Source: Bacteroidota bacterium | GTDB taxonomy: Bacteria > Bacteroidota > Bacteroidia > Bacteroidales > UBA1556 | Length of the DNA: 10,799 nucleotides | Assembly: GCA_003648395.1 (NCBI GenBank) | Contig: QMPB01000094.1 | Location: 1-10,799, forward strand | Direction of reading: 5' to 3' | In this document: piece after piece, positions 1 through 7,625 of the stretch | How positions within the stretch are numbered: the stretch's first letter is position 1 | How the letters are laid out: every line of letters starts with the position of its first letter | Made by a program: the position numbers and the translations under genes | Notes under the pieces: model-generated | The model's database searches: none | Seen by the model: only the letters and a program-made list of their open reading frames with translations | Told to the model about the DNA's origin: nothing

Positions 1-72
1 ATTCTCAATAAAGTTGTCCTTTGACAAACCAAATTCGAAATTCTCTAGTCCTTTTAATAAATATATTTCCAT
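1..72 (-). CDS. N-terminus of an unrecognised protein, cut by the window edge
   Basis: An ATG on the minus strand opens a frame that runs without a stop for 24 codons to the left edge. The peptide begins MEIYLLKGLENFEFGL and continues SKDNFIEN. It has no signal peptide and no membrane segment in the visible part, so a cytoplasmic location is the default. The start lies only 12 bp after the stop of the SDR gene and on the same strand, which suggests one transcript with it. The visible part is too short to assign a family. The phrase FGLSKDNF recalls starts of small proteins in which a short strand is followed by a helix, but that is only an impression. The frame is supported by its spacing and by being open to the edge; the function is unknown. 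Confidence 0.5.
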   Translation of the reverse strand, partial: MEIYLLKGLENFEFGLSKDNFIEN

Positions 73-84
73 TGTTATGATTGT

Positions 85-897
85 TTAATATGGTGAATTT
101 TCTTCTTTCTTTATATAATAATATACTAATCTGTCTGATAATTTTGGTAAAAATCTAGAAACACCAACAGCAATAGCTCCTTTTTTACCAATCACCATTG
201 TTCTTCTTCTTTTCTTAATACCTTTTACAATTCTATATGCAACATATTCTGCAGTGAGCATCTCTTTTTCTTCTCGAGGACTTTTTCCTTGCTCTTTTCC
301 ATCATTCAACAAAGCATGTTCACGAATTTCACTGGCAACATATTCTGGCGCTGCAATCATAATATGAACTCCCGTCTTTAGGTGTTCTATTCGTAGTGAT
401 TCCATAAAACCATGTATAGCATATTTTGATGAACAGTAACCTGTTCTAGCTGGGAGAGGACTAAATCCAGATATGGAGCTAATTGCAACTATGCTACCTT
501 TTGCTTTTTTAATATAAGGCAGGGCGTATTTGGTAGTATTTACTGTCCCCCAGTAATTTACATCCATTACTTTCTTAATTACGTCAAGCTCTAATTCATC
601 AAACATTGCTCTTTGCGAAATGCCAGCATTATTAATCAGAATATCAATCCTGTTAAATTTTTCTATTGCTTTTGTTATGATATTTTTACAATCTATGCTG
701 TTGGAAACATCAGCTTTAACTGTTACTACTTCAATATTGTATTGATTTCTAATATTTTCTGCTATTTCTAATAGTAAACTATCACGACGAGCAGCAATAA
801 CTAGGTTTGAACCTTTGCTTGCTAATTCATAAGCTAAAGCCTTGCCTATTCCTGATGATGCTCCTGTTATTATACTTACTTTTCCTTTCATAGCCAT
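85..897 (-). CDS. Short-chain dehydrogenase/reductase (SDR) family oxidoreductase
   Basis: This is a classical SDR, a soluble NAD(P)-dependent oxidoreductase acting on an alcohol or carbonyl group; the substrate cannot be read from the sequence. The 270 residues contain the cofactor-binding glycine motif TGASSGIG (11-18), the adenine-site acidic residue in ADV (62-64), the NNAG motif (89-92), the structural/catalytic Asn114, a catalytic serine at about 141, and the YxxxK pair Tyr154/Lys158. The RR at 37-38 after the second strand is suggestive of NADP preference. The usual PG after the sixth strand is replaced by PEYVASE (184-190). The C-terminal part (about 229-270) carries a basic run KKRRR and a weakly hydrophobic stretch, similar to DHRS7-like SDRs, which may favour membrane association. 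A second ATG two codons downstream (at 891) is an equally good start. The following gene begins 12 bp after the stop. Confidence 0.9.
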   Translation of the reverse strand: MAMKGKVSIITGASSGIGKALAYELASKGSNLVIAARRDSLLLEIAENIRNQYNIEVVTVKADVSNSIDCKNIITKAIEKFNRIDILINNAGISQRAMFDELELDVIKKVMDVNYWGTVNTTKYALPYIKKAKGSIVAISSISGFSPLPARTGYCSSKYAIHGFMESLRIEHLKTGVHIMIAAPEYVASEIREHALLNDGKEQGKSPREEKEMLTAEYVAYRIVKGIKKRRRTMVIGKKGAIAVGVSRFLPKLSDRLVYYYIKKEENSPY

Positions 898-934
898 GAA
901 TAATTCACTTAAATAATGTTATGAATTAAGTAAA

Positions 935-942
935 CGAAGATA
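935..942 (-). promoter_or_regulatory. Possible -7 box upstream of the SDR gene
   Basis: Read on the minus strand the site is TATCTTCG, one mismatch from the Bacteroidota -7 consensus TAnnTTTG. It lies 37 bp before the SDR start in an otherwise featureless AT-rich gap of 123 bp. I see no convincing -33 TTTG at the proper distance. It would let the SDR gene be transcribed separately from the phosphatase gene upstream. Weak evidence on its own. Confidence 0.3.
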
Positions 943-1020
943 TAAAAATATTAATATATGAAAATATTTATTTTGGGATAATTATTTAGGAATTCTTCCA
1001 GTTTAATTTCTAAGAAAAAG

Positions 1021-1776
1021 TTATAGTTTACTATTTAGAATATTAGGATTTTCAATGTATTTATTTAAACTAATGGAATGTCTAGATTTCTTTAACTCGT
1101 TAAGATAATGCTCATTATGAAGGTCTGAGCCTAAAAACTGAATCATATTATTGTCAAGTAGTTTCTTTGCTATTTTTCTTGATTCTGGACTATACCAACC
1201 TGTTAGGGAGTTAATATTCATTTGTAAATATACGTCTCTATCTCTGAGTTCTTGATATTTATGAAAAGTATGATGCCAATAATTATACCTTTCAGGGTGC
1301 GCAAGTACAACTTTATAACCCTCAGTTTGTAGGTTGAATAGTATGGATGACAAATCAGGGAATTCTGTCATATACGACATTTCAACAAGAACATAATTAT
1401 TTCCAAATGTCATTAAATTGCCTGATTTAAGCTTTTCTTCAAAACCATCATCAAGCATATATTCTGCAGCAGCTTCTATTTCAATGTCAATATTTTCTTT
1501 TGCAATATTTTCTTTTAGTTTATCTAAGCCGCTTAAGATTATTTCAGGAGTATTTTTGTAATAATCATTCATTATGTGGGGAGTAGTAATGAGTTTTTTA
1601 TATCCAAGATTATGCATTTCTCTTACTAGAATAATGCTTTCGTCCATAGTTTTACTACCATCGTCAATACCAGGAATTAAGTGAGAATGAATATCAGTAT
1701 GTAGAATTCCTAAATCAATGGGTTCGCGCAATTCCTTATGCTCTTTTTTACCGAATATATTATTGAAGAAACTCAT
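1021..1776 (-). CDS. CpsB/CapC (YwqE) family PHP-type protein-tyrosine phosphatase
   Basis: This is a metal-dependent phosphatase of the PHP fold, the family of pneumococcal CpsB and Bacillus YwqE, which removes phosphate from tyrosine residues of bacterial tyrosine kinases that control polysaccharide export. The 251 residues show the expected metal-ligand motifs in order: HSH (30-32), DDG (38-40), TPH with His67, Glu105 in AAAEY, Glu132, AHPERY with His160 (159-164), and SDLH with Asp218 and His220 (217-220). The length matches the family (about 240-260). No signal peptide or membrane segment is present, so it should be cytoplasmic. No tyrosine kinase, Wza/Wzc or glycosyltransferase gene lies nearby, so its partner is unknown. 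It sits 60 bp downstream of the RluA-type gene on the same strand. The family call is firm; the capsule role is inferred from the family. Confidence 0.9.
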   Translation of the reverse strand: MSFFNNIFGKKEHKELREPIDLGILHTDIHSHLIPGIDDGSKTMDESIILVREMHNLGYKKLITTPHIMNDYYKNTPEIILSGLDKLKENIAKENIDIEIEAAAEYMLDDGFEEKLKSGNLMTFGNNYVLVEMSYMTEFPDLSSILFNLQTEGYKVVLAHPERYNYWHHTFHKYQELRDRDVYLQMNINSLTGWYSPESRKIAKKLLDNNMIQFLGSDLHNEHYLNELKKSRHSISLNKYIENPNILNSKL

Positions 1777-1836
1777 ATGATTTTTAACTGATTTTTTTAG
1801 GAAATGTTACACTTTTGTTAATTATATTTTTTGGGA

Positions 1837-2520
1837 TTAAGAGTAACTATTATTTTTTTCAAAAAACTGCCACAACCCATCTTTAGGGACTGGAGCCGTG
1901 ATTTTTATTTCCTCTTTTTTTACAGGGTGAATAAACTTTAATTCTCTTGCGTGTAAGCTAATGGAAGCATCAGGATTACTGCGTTTTGCACCATATTTTA
2001 AGTCTCCTTTAATAATGCATCCGATATTTGAAAGCTGAACTCTGATTTGATGATGACGCCCAGTTTTAAGCTCTACTTCAAGTAAATAATACCTGTCTGA
2101 TGACGCGATATGTTTGTATTCAAGTATTGCCTCATGAGCTCCTTCAGTATTCTTACTTACAACGTATGATTTATTATTTTTAGGGTTTTTCTTGAGATAA
2201 TTAGTGAGAGTTGCTTCTGGTATTGCTGGTAATTTCTCTACTATTGCCCAATATGTTTTCTTGATTTCTCTATCACGAATCATTTTATTCAACCTAGAAA
2301 GAGCTTTGTCTGTTCGAGCAAAAATTAATGCTCCGCTAGTTGGTCTGTCAAGTCGGTGAACAACGCCAAGATAAACTTTGCCGGGTTTATTATACTTTTC
2401 TTTAAGGTAAAGCTTCCCTTTTTCGCTGAGAGGAGTGTCGCCTGTTTTATCGCCTTGCACAATCTCAGATGCTGCTTTGTTTACTATTAATAGGTGGTTA
2501 TCTTCGTGGAGAATATTCAT
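1837..2520 (-). CDS. RluA family RNA pseudouridine synthase (no S4 domain)
   Basis: The enzyme isomerises uridine to pseudouridine in rRNA or tRNA. The hallmark HRLDRPTSG (55-63) carries the catalytic aspartate Asp58. A tyrosine in KKTYWAIV (Tyr90) and the GRHHQIRVQL segment (154-163) followed by KYGA (175-178) are the other conserved family motifs. At 227 residues it is short and starts directly at the catalytic domain (LHEDNHLLIVNK), so it lacks the N-terminal S4 RNA-binding domain of RluC/RluD. In that respect it resembles RluA and TruC. The motif EIVQGDKTGDTPL (19-31), as far as I recall, is common in Bacteroidota members. The target uridine cannot be predicted from sequence. It follows panB by 114 bp on the same strand and precedes the PHP phosphatase by 60 bp. 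Family very sure, substrate unknown. Confidence 0.93.
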   Translation of the reverse strand: MNILHEDNHLLIVNKAASEIVQGDKTGDTPLSEKGKLYLKEKYNKPGKVYLGVVHRLDRPTSGALIFARTDKALSRLNKMIRDREIKKTYWAIVEKLPAIPEATLTNYLKKNPKNNKSYVVSKNTEGAHEAILEYKHIASSDRYYLLEVELKTGRHHQIRVQLSNIGCIIKGDLKYGAKRSNPDASISLHARELKFIHPVKKEEIKITAPVPKDGLWQFFEKNNSYS

Positions 2521-2547
2521 GAGAAGGGAGTTTTGAGTTATAATTCT

Positions 2548-2599
2548 TCAGCCTTCGATACTATTTTCTACATTACATTTCGAAAATCACTCAGTCTGA
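2548..2599. repeat. Imperfect intergenic inverted repeat (hairpin)
   Basis: Between panB and the pseudouridine synthase gene the plus strand has an outer arm starting TCAGCCT (2548-2554) and an inner arm ATTTTC (2563-2568). These face GAAAAT (2582-2587) and CAGTCTGA (2592-2599) across a 13-nt loop. The pairing is perfect only in the inner six bases and the terminal TCAG/CTGA. The outer sequence resembles degenerate copies of the short CTGAG/TCGAAGG-type intergenic palindromes seen in many bacterial genomes. That resemblance is from memory. It could also act as a weak transcription attenuator, though no T-tract follows. Confidence 0.4.
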
Positions 2600-2607
2600 C
2601 AAATTAT

Positions 2608-2633
2608 TAATTCTTAATTACTAATTCTTAATT
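2608..2633. repeat. 12-bp tandem direct repeat just after panB
   Basis: TAATTCTTAATT occurs twice, at 2608-2619 and 2622-2633, with a 14-bp period, ending 1 bp before the panB stop. It is AT-only apart from one C per copy and may simply be slippage-prone sequence. No function is evident. Confidence 0.6.
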
Positions 2634-2634
2634 T

Positions 2635-3456
2635 TTAGTACTGTTCATTCTCATTAGGGAAATCACTTGATTTTACATCGGAAATATAGGATTGCACAGA
2701 ATTTATAATTTCTTCTTTTAGATTGTGGTAACGGCGTAAGAAACGTGGTGAAAAGTCCTGAGTAATACCTAGCATATCATGAAGTACAAGCACCTGCCCG
2801 TCAACTTCTCCACCAGCACCAATACCAATAACAGGGATGTTTATTGAGCGAGTTACTTCTCCTGCAAGTTTAGCAGGAATTTTCTCTAAAATGATACCAA
2901 AACAGCCTGCATCTTCAAGTAATTTTGCATCTTCTTTAAGTTGATTAGCCTCTTTTTCTTCAGTAGCTCTAACTACGTAAGTGCCAAATTTGTGTATAGA
3001 CTGTGGCGTAAGCCCAAGATGTCCCATTACAGGAATGCCAGCAGAAATAATACGCTTAACAGATTCAATAACTTCTTTACCTCCTTCAATCTTAACTGCA
3101 TTAGCTCCTGATTCTTTCATTATGCGTATAGAACTTGAAAGAGCTTCTTTAGAGTTTCCTTGATAAGTTCCAAAAGGTAAATCAACCACAACTAAAGGTC
3201 TTTTTGCCGCTCTTACCACCGATGAAGCATGATATATCATATCATTAAGAGTAATCGGTAGGGTAGAGTCAAAGCCTGCCATTACATTTGAGGCAGAATC
3301 TCCCACAAGTAGAATGTCTATTCCTGAAGCATCTAAAATCTTAGCAAAACTAAAATCGTAGGCTGTAAGCATTGCAATTTTTTCTCCCTGCATCTTCATT
3401 GCCTGAAGTACGTGGGTTGTTACTTTGGTTTTGTTTACTGTATTGGCTGATGACAT
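2635..3456 (-). CDS. panB: 3-methyl-2-oxobutanoate hydroxymethyltransferase (ketopantoate hydroxymethyltransferase)
   Basis: PanB transfers a hydroxymethyl group from 5,10-methylenetetrahydrofolate to 3-methyl-2-oxobutanoate, giving ketopantoate, the first committed step of pantothenate and coenzyme A synthesis. With the ATG at 3456 as start, the protein has 273 residues (E. coli about 264). Seen in the sequence: TAYDFSFA near the start (31-38), the Mg-binding LVGDS with Asp53, [10 protein letters not shown] with Asp92, AVKIEGG with Lys122 and Glu124, the catalytic-base glutamate Glu191 in ILEKIP, and [11 protein letters not shown] (211-221) followed by LHDMLGI. The frame extends nine codons further upstream only by using a TTG codon at 3483, which overlaps a promoter-like box, so the internal ATG is preferred. 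No panC, panD or panE lies nearby. It is followed after 114 bp by the pseudouridine synthase gene. A near-certain call. Confidence 0.97.
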   Translation of the reverse strand: MSSANTVNKTKVTTHVLQAMKMQGEKIAMLTAYDFSFAKILDASGIDILLVGDSASNVMAGFDSTLPITLNDMIYHASSVVRAAKRPLVVVDLPFGTYQGNSKEALSSSIRIMKESGANAVKIEGGKEVIESVKRIISAGIPVMGHLGLTPQSIHKFGTYVVRATEEKEANQLKEDAKLLEDAGCFGIILEKIPAKLAGEVTRSINIPVIGIGAGGEVDGQVLVLHDMLGITQDFSPRFLRRYHNLKEEIINSVQSYISDVKSSDFPNENEQY

Positions 3457-3480
3457 AGCTATAGTTATTAGTAATAATTG

Positions 3481-3488
3481 CAAAAATA
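3481..3488 (-). promoter_or_regulatory. -7 promoter-like box before panB
   Basis: On the minus strand the site reads TATTTTTG, a full match to the Bacteroidota -7 consensus TAnnTTTG. It lies 24 bp before the panB ATG at 3456, giving a predicted leader of roughly 15-20 nt. It covers the TTG codon that would be the upstream alternative panB start. No clear -33 TTTG is seen, so this is a half-supported promoter. Confidence 0.5.
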
Positions 3489-3582
3489 CTGTTTTTTGAG
3501 ATATGATTTACTTGTTCCCTAAAAGTTGCATTTACTAATTGAACTTACGACTCAGTATAACGGCAGGTAGGCAAATCCCCTT

Positions 3583-6402
3583 TTAATAAACCTCCTTCAA
3601 ATATTCAGATGTATAACCTTTGCCTAATTTAATAATCTCTTTTGGTGTTCCTTCACATACTATCATTCCGCCTTTATTTCCTCCCTCAGGACCAATATCA
3701 ATAATATGGTCGGCAACTTTAATTACATCAAGATTATGCTCAATAATAATTATAGTATTTCCTTTATCCATAAGTCGATATAGTACATTTAGAAGCACGG
3801 CTGTGTCTTCAAAATGTAGTCCTGTAGTTGGTTCGTCAAGAATATAAAGTGTCTGACCAGTATCTTTTTTCGATAATTCAGTTGCTAGTTTTACCCTTTG
3901 AGCTTCACCGCCAGATAGGGTAGTGGAGGCTTGCCCTAGAGTAATATAACCTAGTCCAACATCTTGTAGGGTCTTAATCCTGCGTAAAATATGAGGGTGA
4001 TTTTCAAAGAATTCTACTGCTTGATTAATTGTCATCTCAAGAACATCATTTATTGATTTTCCTTTGAATCTAATTTCTAATGTTTCCCTATTATAGCGTT
4101 TCCCATGACATTCGTTACAGCTAACATGAACATCTGGTAAGAAGTTCATTTCTATTAGTTTAACACCAGCTCCTTTACATGTTTCACATCTGCCACCTTT
4201 AACATTAAAAGAAAATCTACCAGGTTTATAGCCTCTAATTTTAGATTCTGGAATTAGCGCAAATAGGTTTCTAATATCACTAAATACACCAGTATAAGTT
4301 GCAGGATTAGAGCGAGGTGTTCTGCCAATTGGTGATTGATTTATTTCAATAACTTTATCAATATTATCAATCCCTTTTATACTTTTATATGGCAATGGCT
4401 CTTTCTCCGCCCTGAAGAAATATTTAGACAGAATAGGGGATAGGGTTTCGTTTATTAGACTTGATTTGCCACTACCACTAACACCAGTTACAAGTATTAA
4501 CTTACCCAAGGGGATAGTTAAGTCTACATTTTTAAGATTATGACCATTAGCGCCTTTTAACTGAATAGTTTTGCCAGAACCTTTGCGTAGTCTTTTAGGT
4601 ATTTCAATATGTTTCTTAAGGTTAAGATACTGAGCAGTAAGAGAATTAGATTTTAGAATCTCTTTTGGTGTGCCAAGAGCAACTATTTCACCACCATGGC
4701 GACCAGCCTCAGGTCCCATATCAACAATAAAATCAGCAGAGCGAATCATCTCCTCATCATGCTCAACCACAATAACTGAATTACCTAGGTCTCTTAAGTT
4801 TTTAAGCGATTTTATTAGCCTTTTGTTATCTCTTTGGTGTAGTCCTATGCTTGGTTCATCAAGAATATAAAGTACGCCAACTAGTTGAGAACCAATTTGT
4901 GTAGCAAGTCTAATTCGTTGCGATTCTCCACCTGAAAGACTCTTTGCAGGACGATTTAAATTCAAATAATCAATTCCAATATTTAGCAGAAAGCCCATCC
5001 TGTTTTTAATTTCACGAATAATTTCATGGGCAATGAGTTTCTTCCTATCGTCAATTTTATCTTCAATATTATCAATCCACTCATAGAGATTAATTAAATC
5101 CATTGAAGCTAAATCACTAATGTTTTTTTCTGCAATTTTAAAATGAAGAGATTCTTTCTTAAGCCTAGCACCGCCACATTCGGGGCAAACTATATTATTA
5201 GTAAATTTACTAATCCATTTTTTTATACTGTTAGAATTATCATCTTCTTTCTGATTCATTACAAAATTTATAATTCCTTCAAAATTCAGCTTATAAGTAT
5301 TTGTAATTCCAAGATAATCATTCTTTACTTCTATAGTTTCGTTGCTACCGTAGAAAATAGTTTCCATACCTTCTTCAGGAATATCCTTAATGGGAGTATC
5401 AAGTGTGAAGTTAAATTTCTTTCCTATTGCCATTAACTGTTGAAAAATCCAAGATTTCTTATAAGTGCCAACTGGTGAGATGCCTCCAGCAGAGATACTA
5501 AGATTTTTATCAGGAATAATCTTATCTATGTCTATTTCAATAGTATATCCTAATCCATTGCACTTACTACAAGCCCCATAAGGAGAATTAAATGAGAAAT
5601 TATTTGGTTCAGGTTCGTTATAAGCTATTCCTGTATCAATACACATTAAGTTTCTACTAAAATGACGTACTTCTTCAGTTTTGTAGTCAATTATCATTAT
5701 CAAGCCTTTGCCAATAGTCATGGCTTGTTCAATGGATTTTTGAAGTCGTTTTTCTATTCCTTCATTTATTTCAATTCTATCTATAACAACTTCAATATCA
5801 TGAACTTTATAACGGTCAACCTTCATCCCAAATTCAATGTCTCTAAGTTTTCCATCAACCCTAACCTTTGAATATCCTTGTTTGCGAAATTGTTCAAAAA
5901 CTTCTCTATAATGTCCTTTTCTTCCTTTGATAACAGGAGCAAGAATTATTAGTTTTTTGTTGGCAAAATCAGTACTTATTTGTTTAATAATCTGTTTGTC
6001 GGTGTATTGAACCATTTTCTTGCCAGTATTGTAAGAATAGGCATCGGCTACGCGAGCATAAAGTAATCGTAGGAAATCGTAAATCTCAGTAACAGTGCCA
6101 ACGGTGGAACGAGGATTTTTATTAGTTGTCTTTTGTTCGATAGAAATTACAGGGCTTAATCCAGTAATTTTATCAACATCAGGGCGTTCCATATTACCAA
6201 CAAACTGACGAGCATAAGCTGAGAATGTTTCCATATATCTTCTTTGCCCTTCTGCATAAATAGTATCAAAAGCAAGACTTGATTTACCGCTACCACTCAA
6301 ACCTGTGATTACTACTAATTGGTCACGAGGAATGTCAATATTTATGTTTCTCAAGTTGTGAGATCTTGCACCTTCTACTCTTAGTATGTTTTGTTTGGTC
6401 AT
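3583..6402 (-). CDS. uvrA: Excinuclease ABC subunit A (UvrA)
   Basis: UvrA is the damage-sensing ATPase of bacterial nucleotide excision repair; it dimerises, finds bulky lesions and loads UvrB. The 939 residues match the family length (E. coli 940). Two ABC ATPase modules are complete: Walker A GLSGSGKS (34-41), signature LSGGESQ (489-495) and Walker B ILDEPS (513-518); then Walker A GVSGSGKS (640-647), signature LSGGEAQ (829-835) and Walker B ILDEPT (853-858). The UvrB-binding and DNA-binding insertion domains lie between the first Walker A and first signature. The C-terminal zinc module keeps all four cysteines (739, 742, 762, 765), and a CPECGGARL motif is present at 406-414. The first zinc module is incomplete: the CxxC expected at 254-257 reads C-I-D-T, while the partner pair Cys278/Cys281 remains. 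The gene follows the transglycosylase gene by 92 bp; uvrB is not in the window. It is a UvrA1-type full-length protein rather than a UvrA2 paralogue. Confidence 0.98.
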   Translation of the reverse strand: MTKQNILRVEGARSHNLRNINIDIPRDQLVVITGLSGSGKSSLAFDTIYAEGQRRYMETFSAYARQFVGNMERPDVDKITGLSPVISIEQKTTNKNPRSTVGTVTEIYDFLRLLYARVADAYSYNTGKKMVQYTDKQIIKQISTDFANKKLIILAPVIKGRKGHYREVFEQFRKQGYSKVRVDGKLRDIEFGMKVDRYKVHDIEVVIDRIEINEGIEKRLQKSIEQAMTIGKGLIMIIDYKTEEVRHFSRNLMCIDTGIAYNEPEPNNFSFNSPYGACSKCNGLGYTIEIDIDKIIPDKNLSISAGGISPVGTYKKSWIFQQLMAIGKKFNFTLDTPIKDIPEEGMETIFYGSNETIEVKNDYLGITNTYKLNFEGIINFVMNQKEDDNSNSIKKWISKFTNNIVCPECGGARLKKESLHFKIAEKNISDLASMDLINLYEWIDNIEDKIDDRKKLIAHEIIREIKNRMGFLLNIGIDYLNLNRPAKSLSGGESQRIRLATQIGSQLVGVLYILDEPSIGLHQRDNKRLIKSLKNLRDLGNSVIVVEHDEEMIRSADFIVDMGPEAGRHGGEIVALGTPKEILKSNSLTAQYLNLKKHIEIPKRLRKGSGKTIQLKGANGHNLKNVDLTIPLGKLILVTGVSGSGKSSLINETLSPILSKYFFRAEKEPLPYKSIKGIDNIDKVIEINQSPIGRTPRSNPATYTGVFSDIRNLFALIPESKIRGYKPGRFSFNVKGGRCETCKGAGVKLIEMNFLPDVHVSCNECHGKRYNRETLEIRFKGKSINDVLEMTINQAVEFFENHPHILRRIKTLQDVGLGYITLGQASTTLSGGEAQRVKLATELSKKDTGQTLYILDEPTTGLHFEDTAVLLNVLYRLMDKGNTIIIIEHNLDVIKVADHIIDIGPEGGNKGGMIVCEGTPKEIIKLGKGYTSEYLKEVY

Positions 6403-6484
6403 TCTTGATGTTTATTTGTTGAGTTGGTTATCTGAGCTGTTGATGTGTTGAATTGTTAATATGTTAAATATTTGTTGTTATTGT
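6403..6484 (-). other. C-rich, nearly G-free leader of uvrA
   Basis: In the 82 bases before the uvrA start the transcript-sense strand has 19 C but only 3 G, with many AACA/CAACA words and no Shine-Dalgarno-like purine run. Such a leader should be unstructured, which fits translation starts without Shine-Dalgarno pairing in Bacteroidota. No -7 consensus is visible here, so uvrA may be read from the transglycosylase transcript or from a promoter inside that gene. Confidence 0.5.
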
Positions 6485-6494
6485 CTCTTGCCTA

Positions 6495-7478
6495 CTATTT
6501 TTCATCCCCAAAAACTCCAACTTTATCAGACATATTATCTTTTAGCTTTTGATAATCCATCATTGATTTGTTGGGAAGTTTTATGGTATATTTCTTTGCT
6601 GAAGAATTGTGCAAAGAGGAGGTTTTTAACCAAGGGTTTAGTTCTTTTAATGTTCTGTAAGATATTTCATTTGCAATAGCAAAGTCAGCCCAATTAATAT
6701 AAGTGCTATCAATATTTACTGTGTAAACATCTAAAGGAGGGTATAAATCTTTTTCTCTAAGTTGAAAACCGTATTTTGAAGGTTTGGAGAAAATGGTTTT
6801 TATTGCAAGTATTCTGAACAAATATCTTGAAGTTTCACTGTTTAATGATAAATCGTAATATGATTTCATTTTTTGAAGGTTCAACTGCTTATTTAATCCA
6901 CCACGACCAACATTATAAGAAGCAGCCACAGCAGTCCATGAACCAAATTTCTCATAAGAATCTTGTAAGTATTCACAGGCTGCTTGGGTTGATTTCTCAA
7001 CATGATACCTTTCGTCAACTTCTTTATTTATTTCTAAATTATATTCAATACCAGTTGTCTTCATAAACTGCCAAAAACCTCTAGCACCAACAGGTGATAT
7101 TGCTTGAGTAAGTCCACTTTCAATAAGAGCAAGGTATTTGAAATCGTCAGGGATATTATTTTTCTTTAAAATAGATTCAATAACTGGAAACCACCTATTT
7201 GCCCTTTTCAGTAATAGAAGTGTGTTAGAATGCCAATATGTATTCACTAGGATTTCTCTTTCGTATTTTTCTGCTATATGAAAAATATTTAATGGTGTTT
7301 TTTCACCTGCGAAATCAATTTTATTGGGAATTGGAGGGTTAAATATTTTGTAATTATTCTTATAATTTTCATAATATGATTTTTCAGGCCTACTTTCAAT
7401 GTCAGTGGAATATATGAAAATGGCAAAAATAATGCTTATGACTAATAAAATATTTAAAAAAACAATAGCTCTACGCAT
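6495..7478 (-). CDS. MltD-like membrane-anchored lytic murein transglycosylase (SLT domain)
   Basis: The enzyme cleaves the MurNAc-GlcNAc bond of peptidoglycan with formation of a 1,6-anhydro product, on the outer face of the inner membrane. The 327 residues start with MRR and a hydrophobic segment (about 5-23, FLNILLVISIIFAIFIY) that reads as a signal anchor; no lipobox cysteine follows. The SLT domain spans about 95-230. Its markers are the catalytic glutamate Glu120 in ALIESGL, GARGFWQFM (131-139), and AASYNVGRGG (185-194). The C-terminal part (about 250-302) with YTVNI, LKELNPWL and YTIKLP resembles a degenerate LysM-type peptidoglycan-binding module; a canonical LysM cannot be confirmed. 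It is divergent from yidC across a 228-bp region and lies 92 bp upstream of uvrA. The family call is firm; MltD rather than another SLT subgroup is inferred from the domain order. Confidence 0.9.
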   Translation of the reverse strand: MRRAIVFLNILLVISIIFAIFIYSTDIESRPEKSYYENYKNNYKIFNPPIPNKIDFAGEKTPLNIFHIAEKYEREILVNTYWHSNTLLLLKRANRWFPVIESILKKNNIPDDFKYLALIESGLTQAISPVGARGFWQFMKTTGIEYNLEINKEVDERYHVEKSTQAACEYLQDSYEKFGSWTAVAASYNVGRGGLNKQLNLQKMKSYYDLSLNSETSRYLFRILAIKTIFSKPSKYGFQLREKDLYPPLDVYTVNIDSTYINWADFAIANEISYRTLKELNPWLKTSSLHNSSAKKYTIKLPNKSMMDYQKLKDNMSDKVGVFGDEK

Positions 7479-7625
7479 GGTTTATTTTATGTTAATGTGG
7501 TGTATATTAATTTGTTTGAAGCTTAAAATGTATTTTTAATTAACAGAGAAAACTAATCTGCAAAGGAAACTAAAATATAGCAAAAGACATATTATTTTTT
7601 TATAAAAACATTGTATTAAATGAAT

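Noticed and set aside
1777..1836. Possible terminator between the pseudouridine synthase and phosphatase genes
   Set aside because: The gap has A/T runs but no inverted repeat with a useful stem, so no terminator can be supported.
3484..3582. Possible small RNA or terminator between uvrA and panB
   Set aside because: I looked for a GC-rich hairpin after the uvrA stop and found none; the stretch holds only the tail of the panB promoter box and unstructured AT-rich sequence.
2981..4870. Plus-strand open frames at 2981-3163, 3620-3847 and 4670-4870
   Set aside because: They are antisense to conserved parts of panB and uvrA (Walker and D-loop regions) and mirror their conserved codons; no independent evidence.
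5143..5436. Plus-strand open frame of 97 codons inside uvrA
   Set aside because: It is antisense to the UvrA coding sequence, rich in Phe and Ile as expected from reading AT-rich DNA backwards, and has no homology signal I can recognise.
6461..7066. Plus-strand open frames at 6461-6679 and 6827-7066 opposite the transglycosylase gene
   Set aside because: The minus-strand frame has a catalytic glutamate and conserved SLT motifs across the same DNA, so these are shadows.
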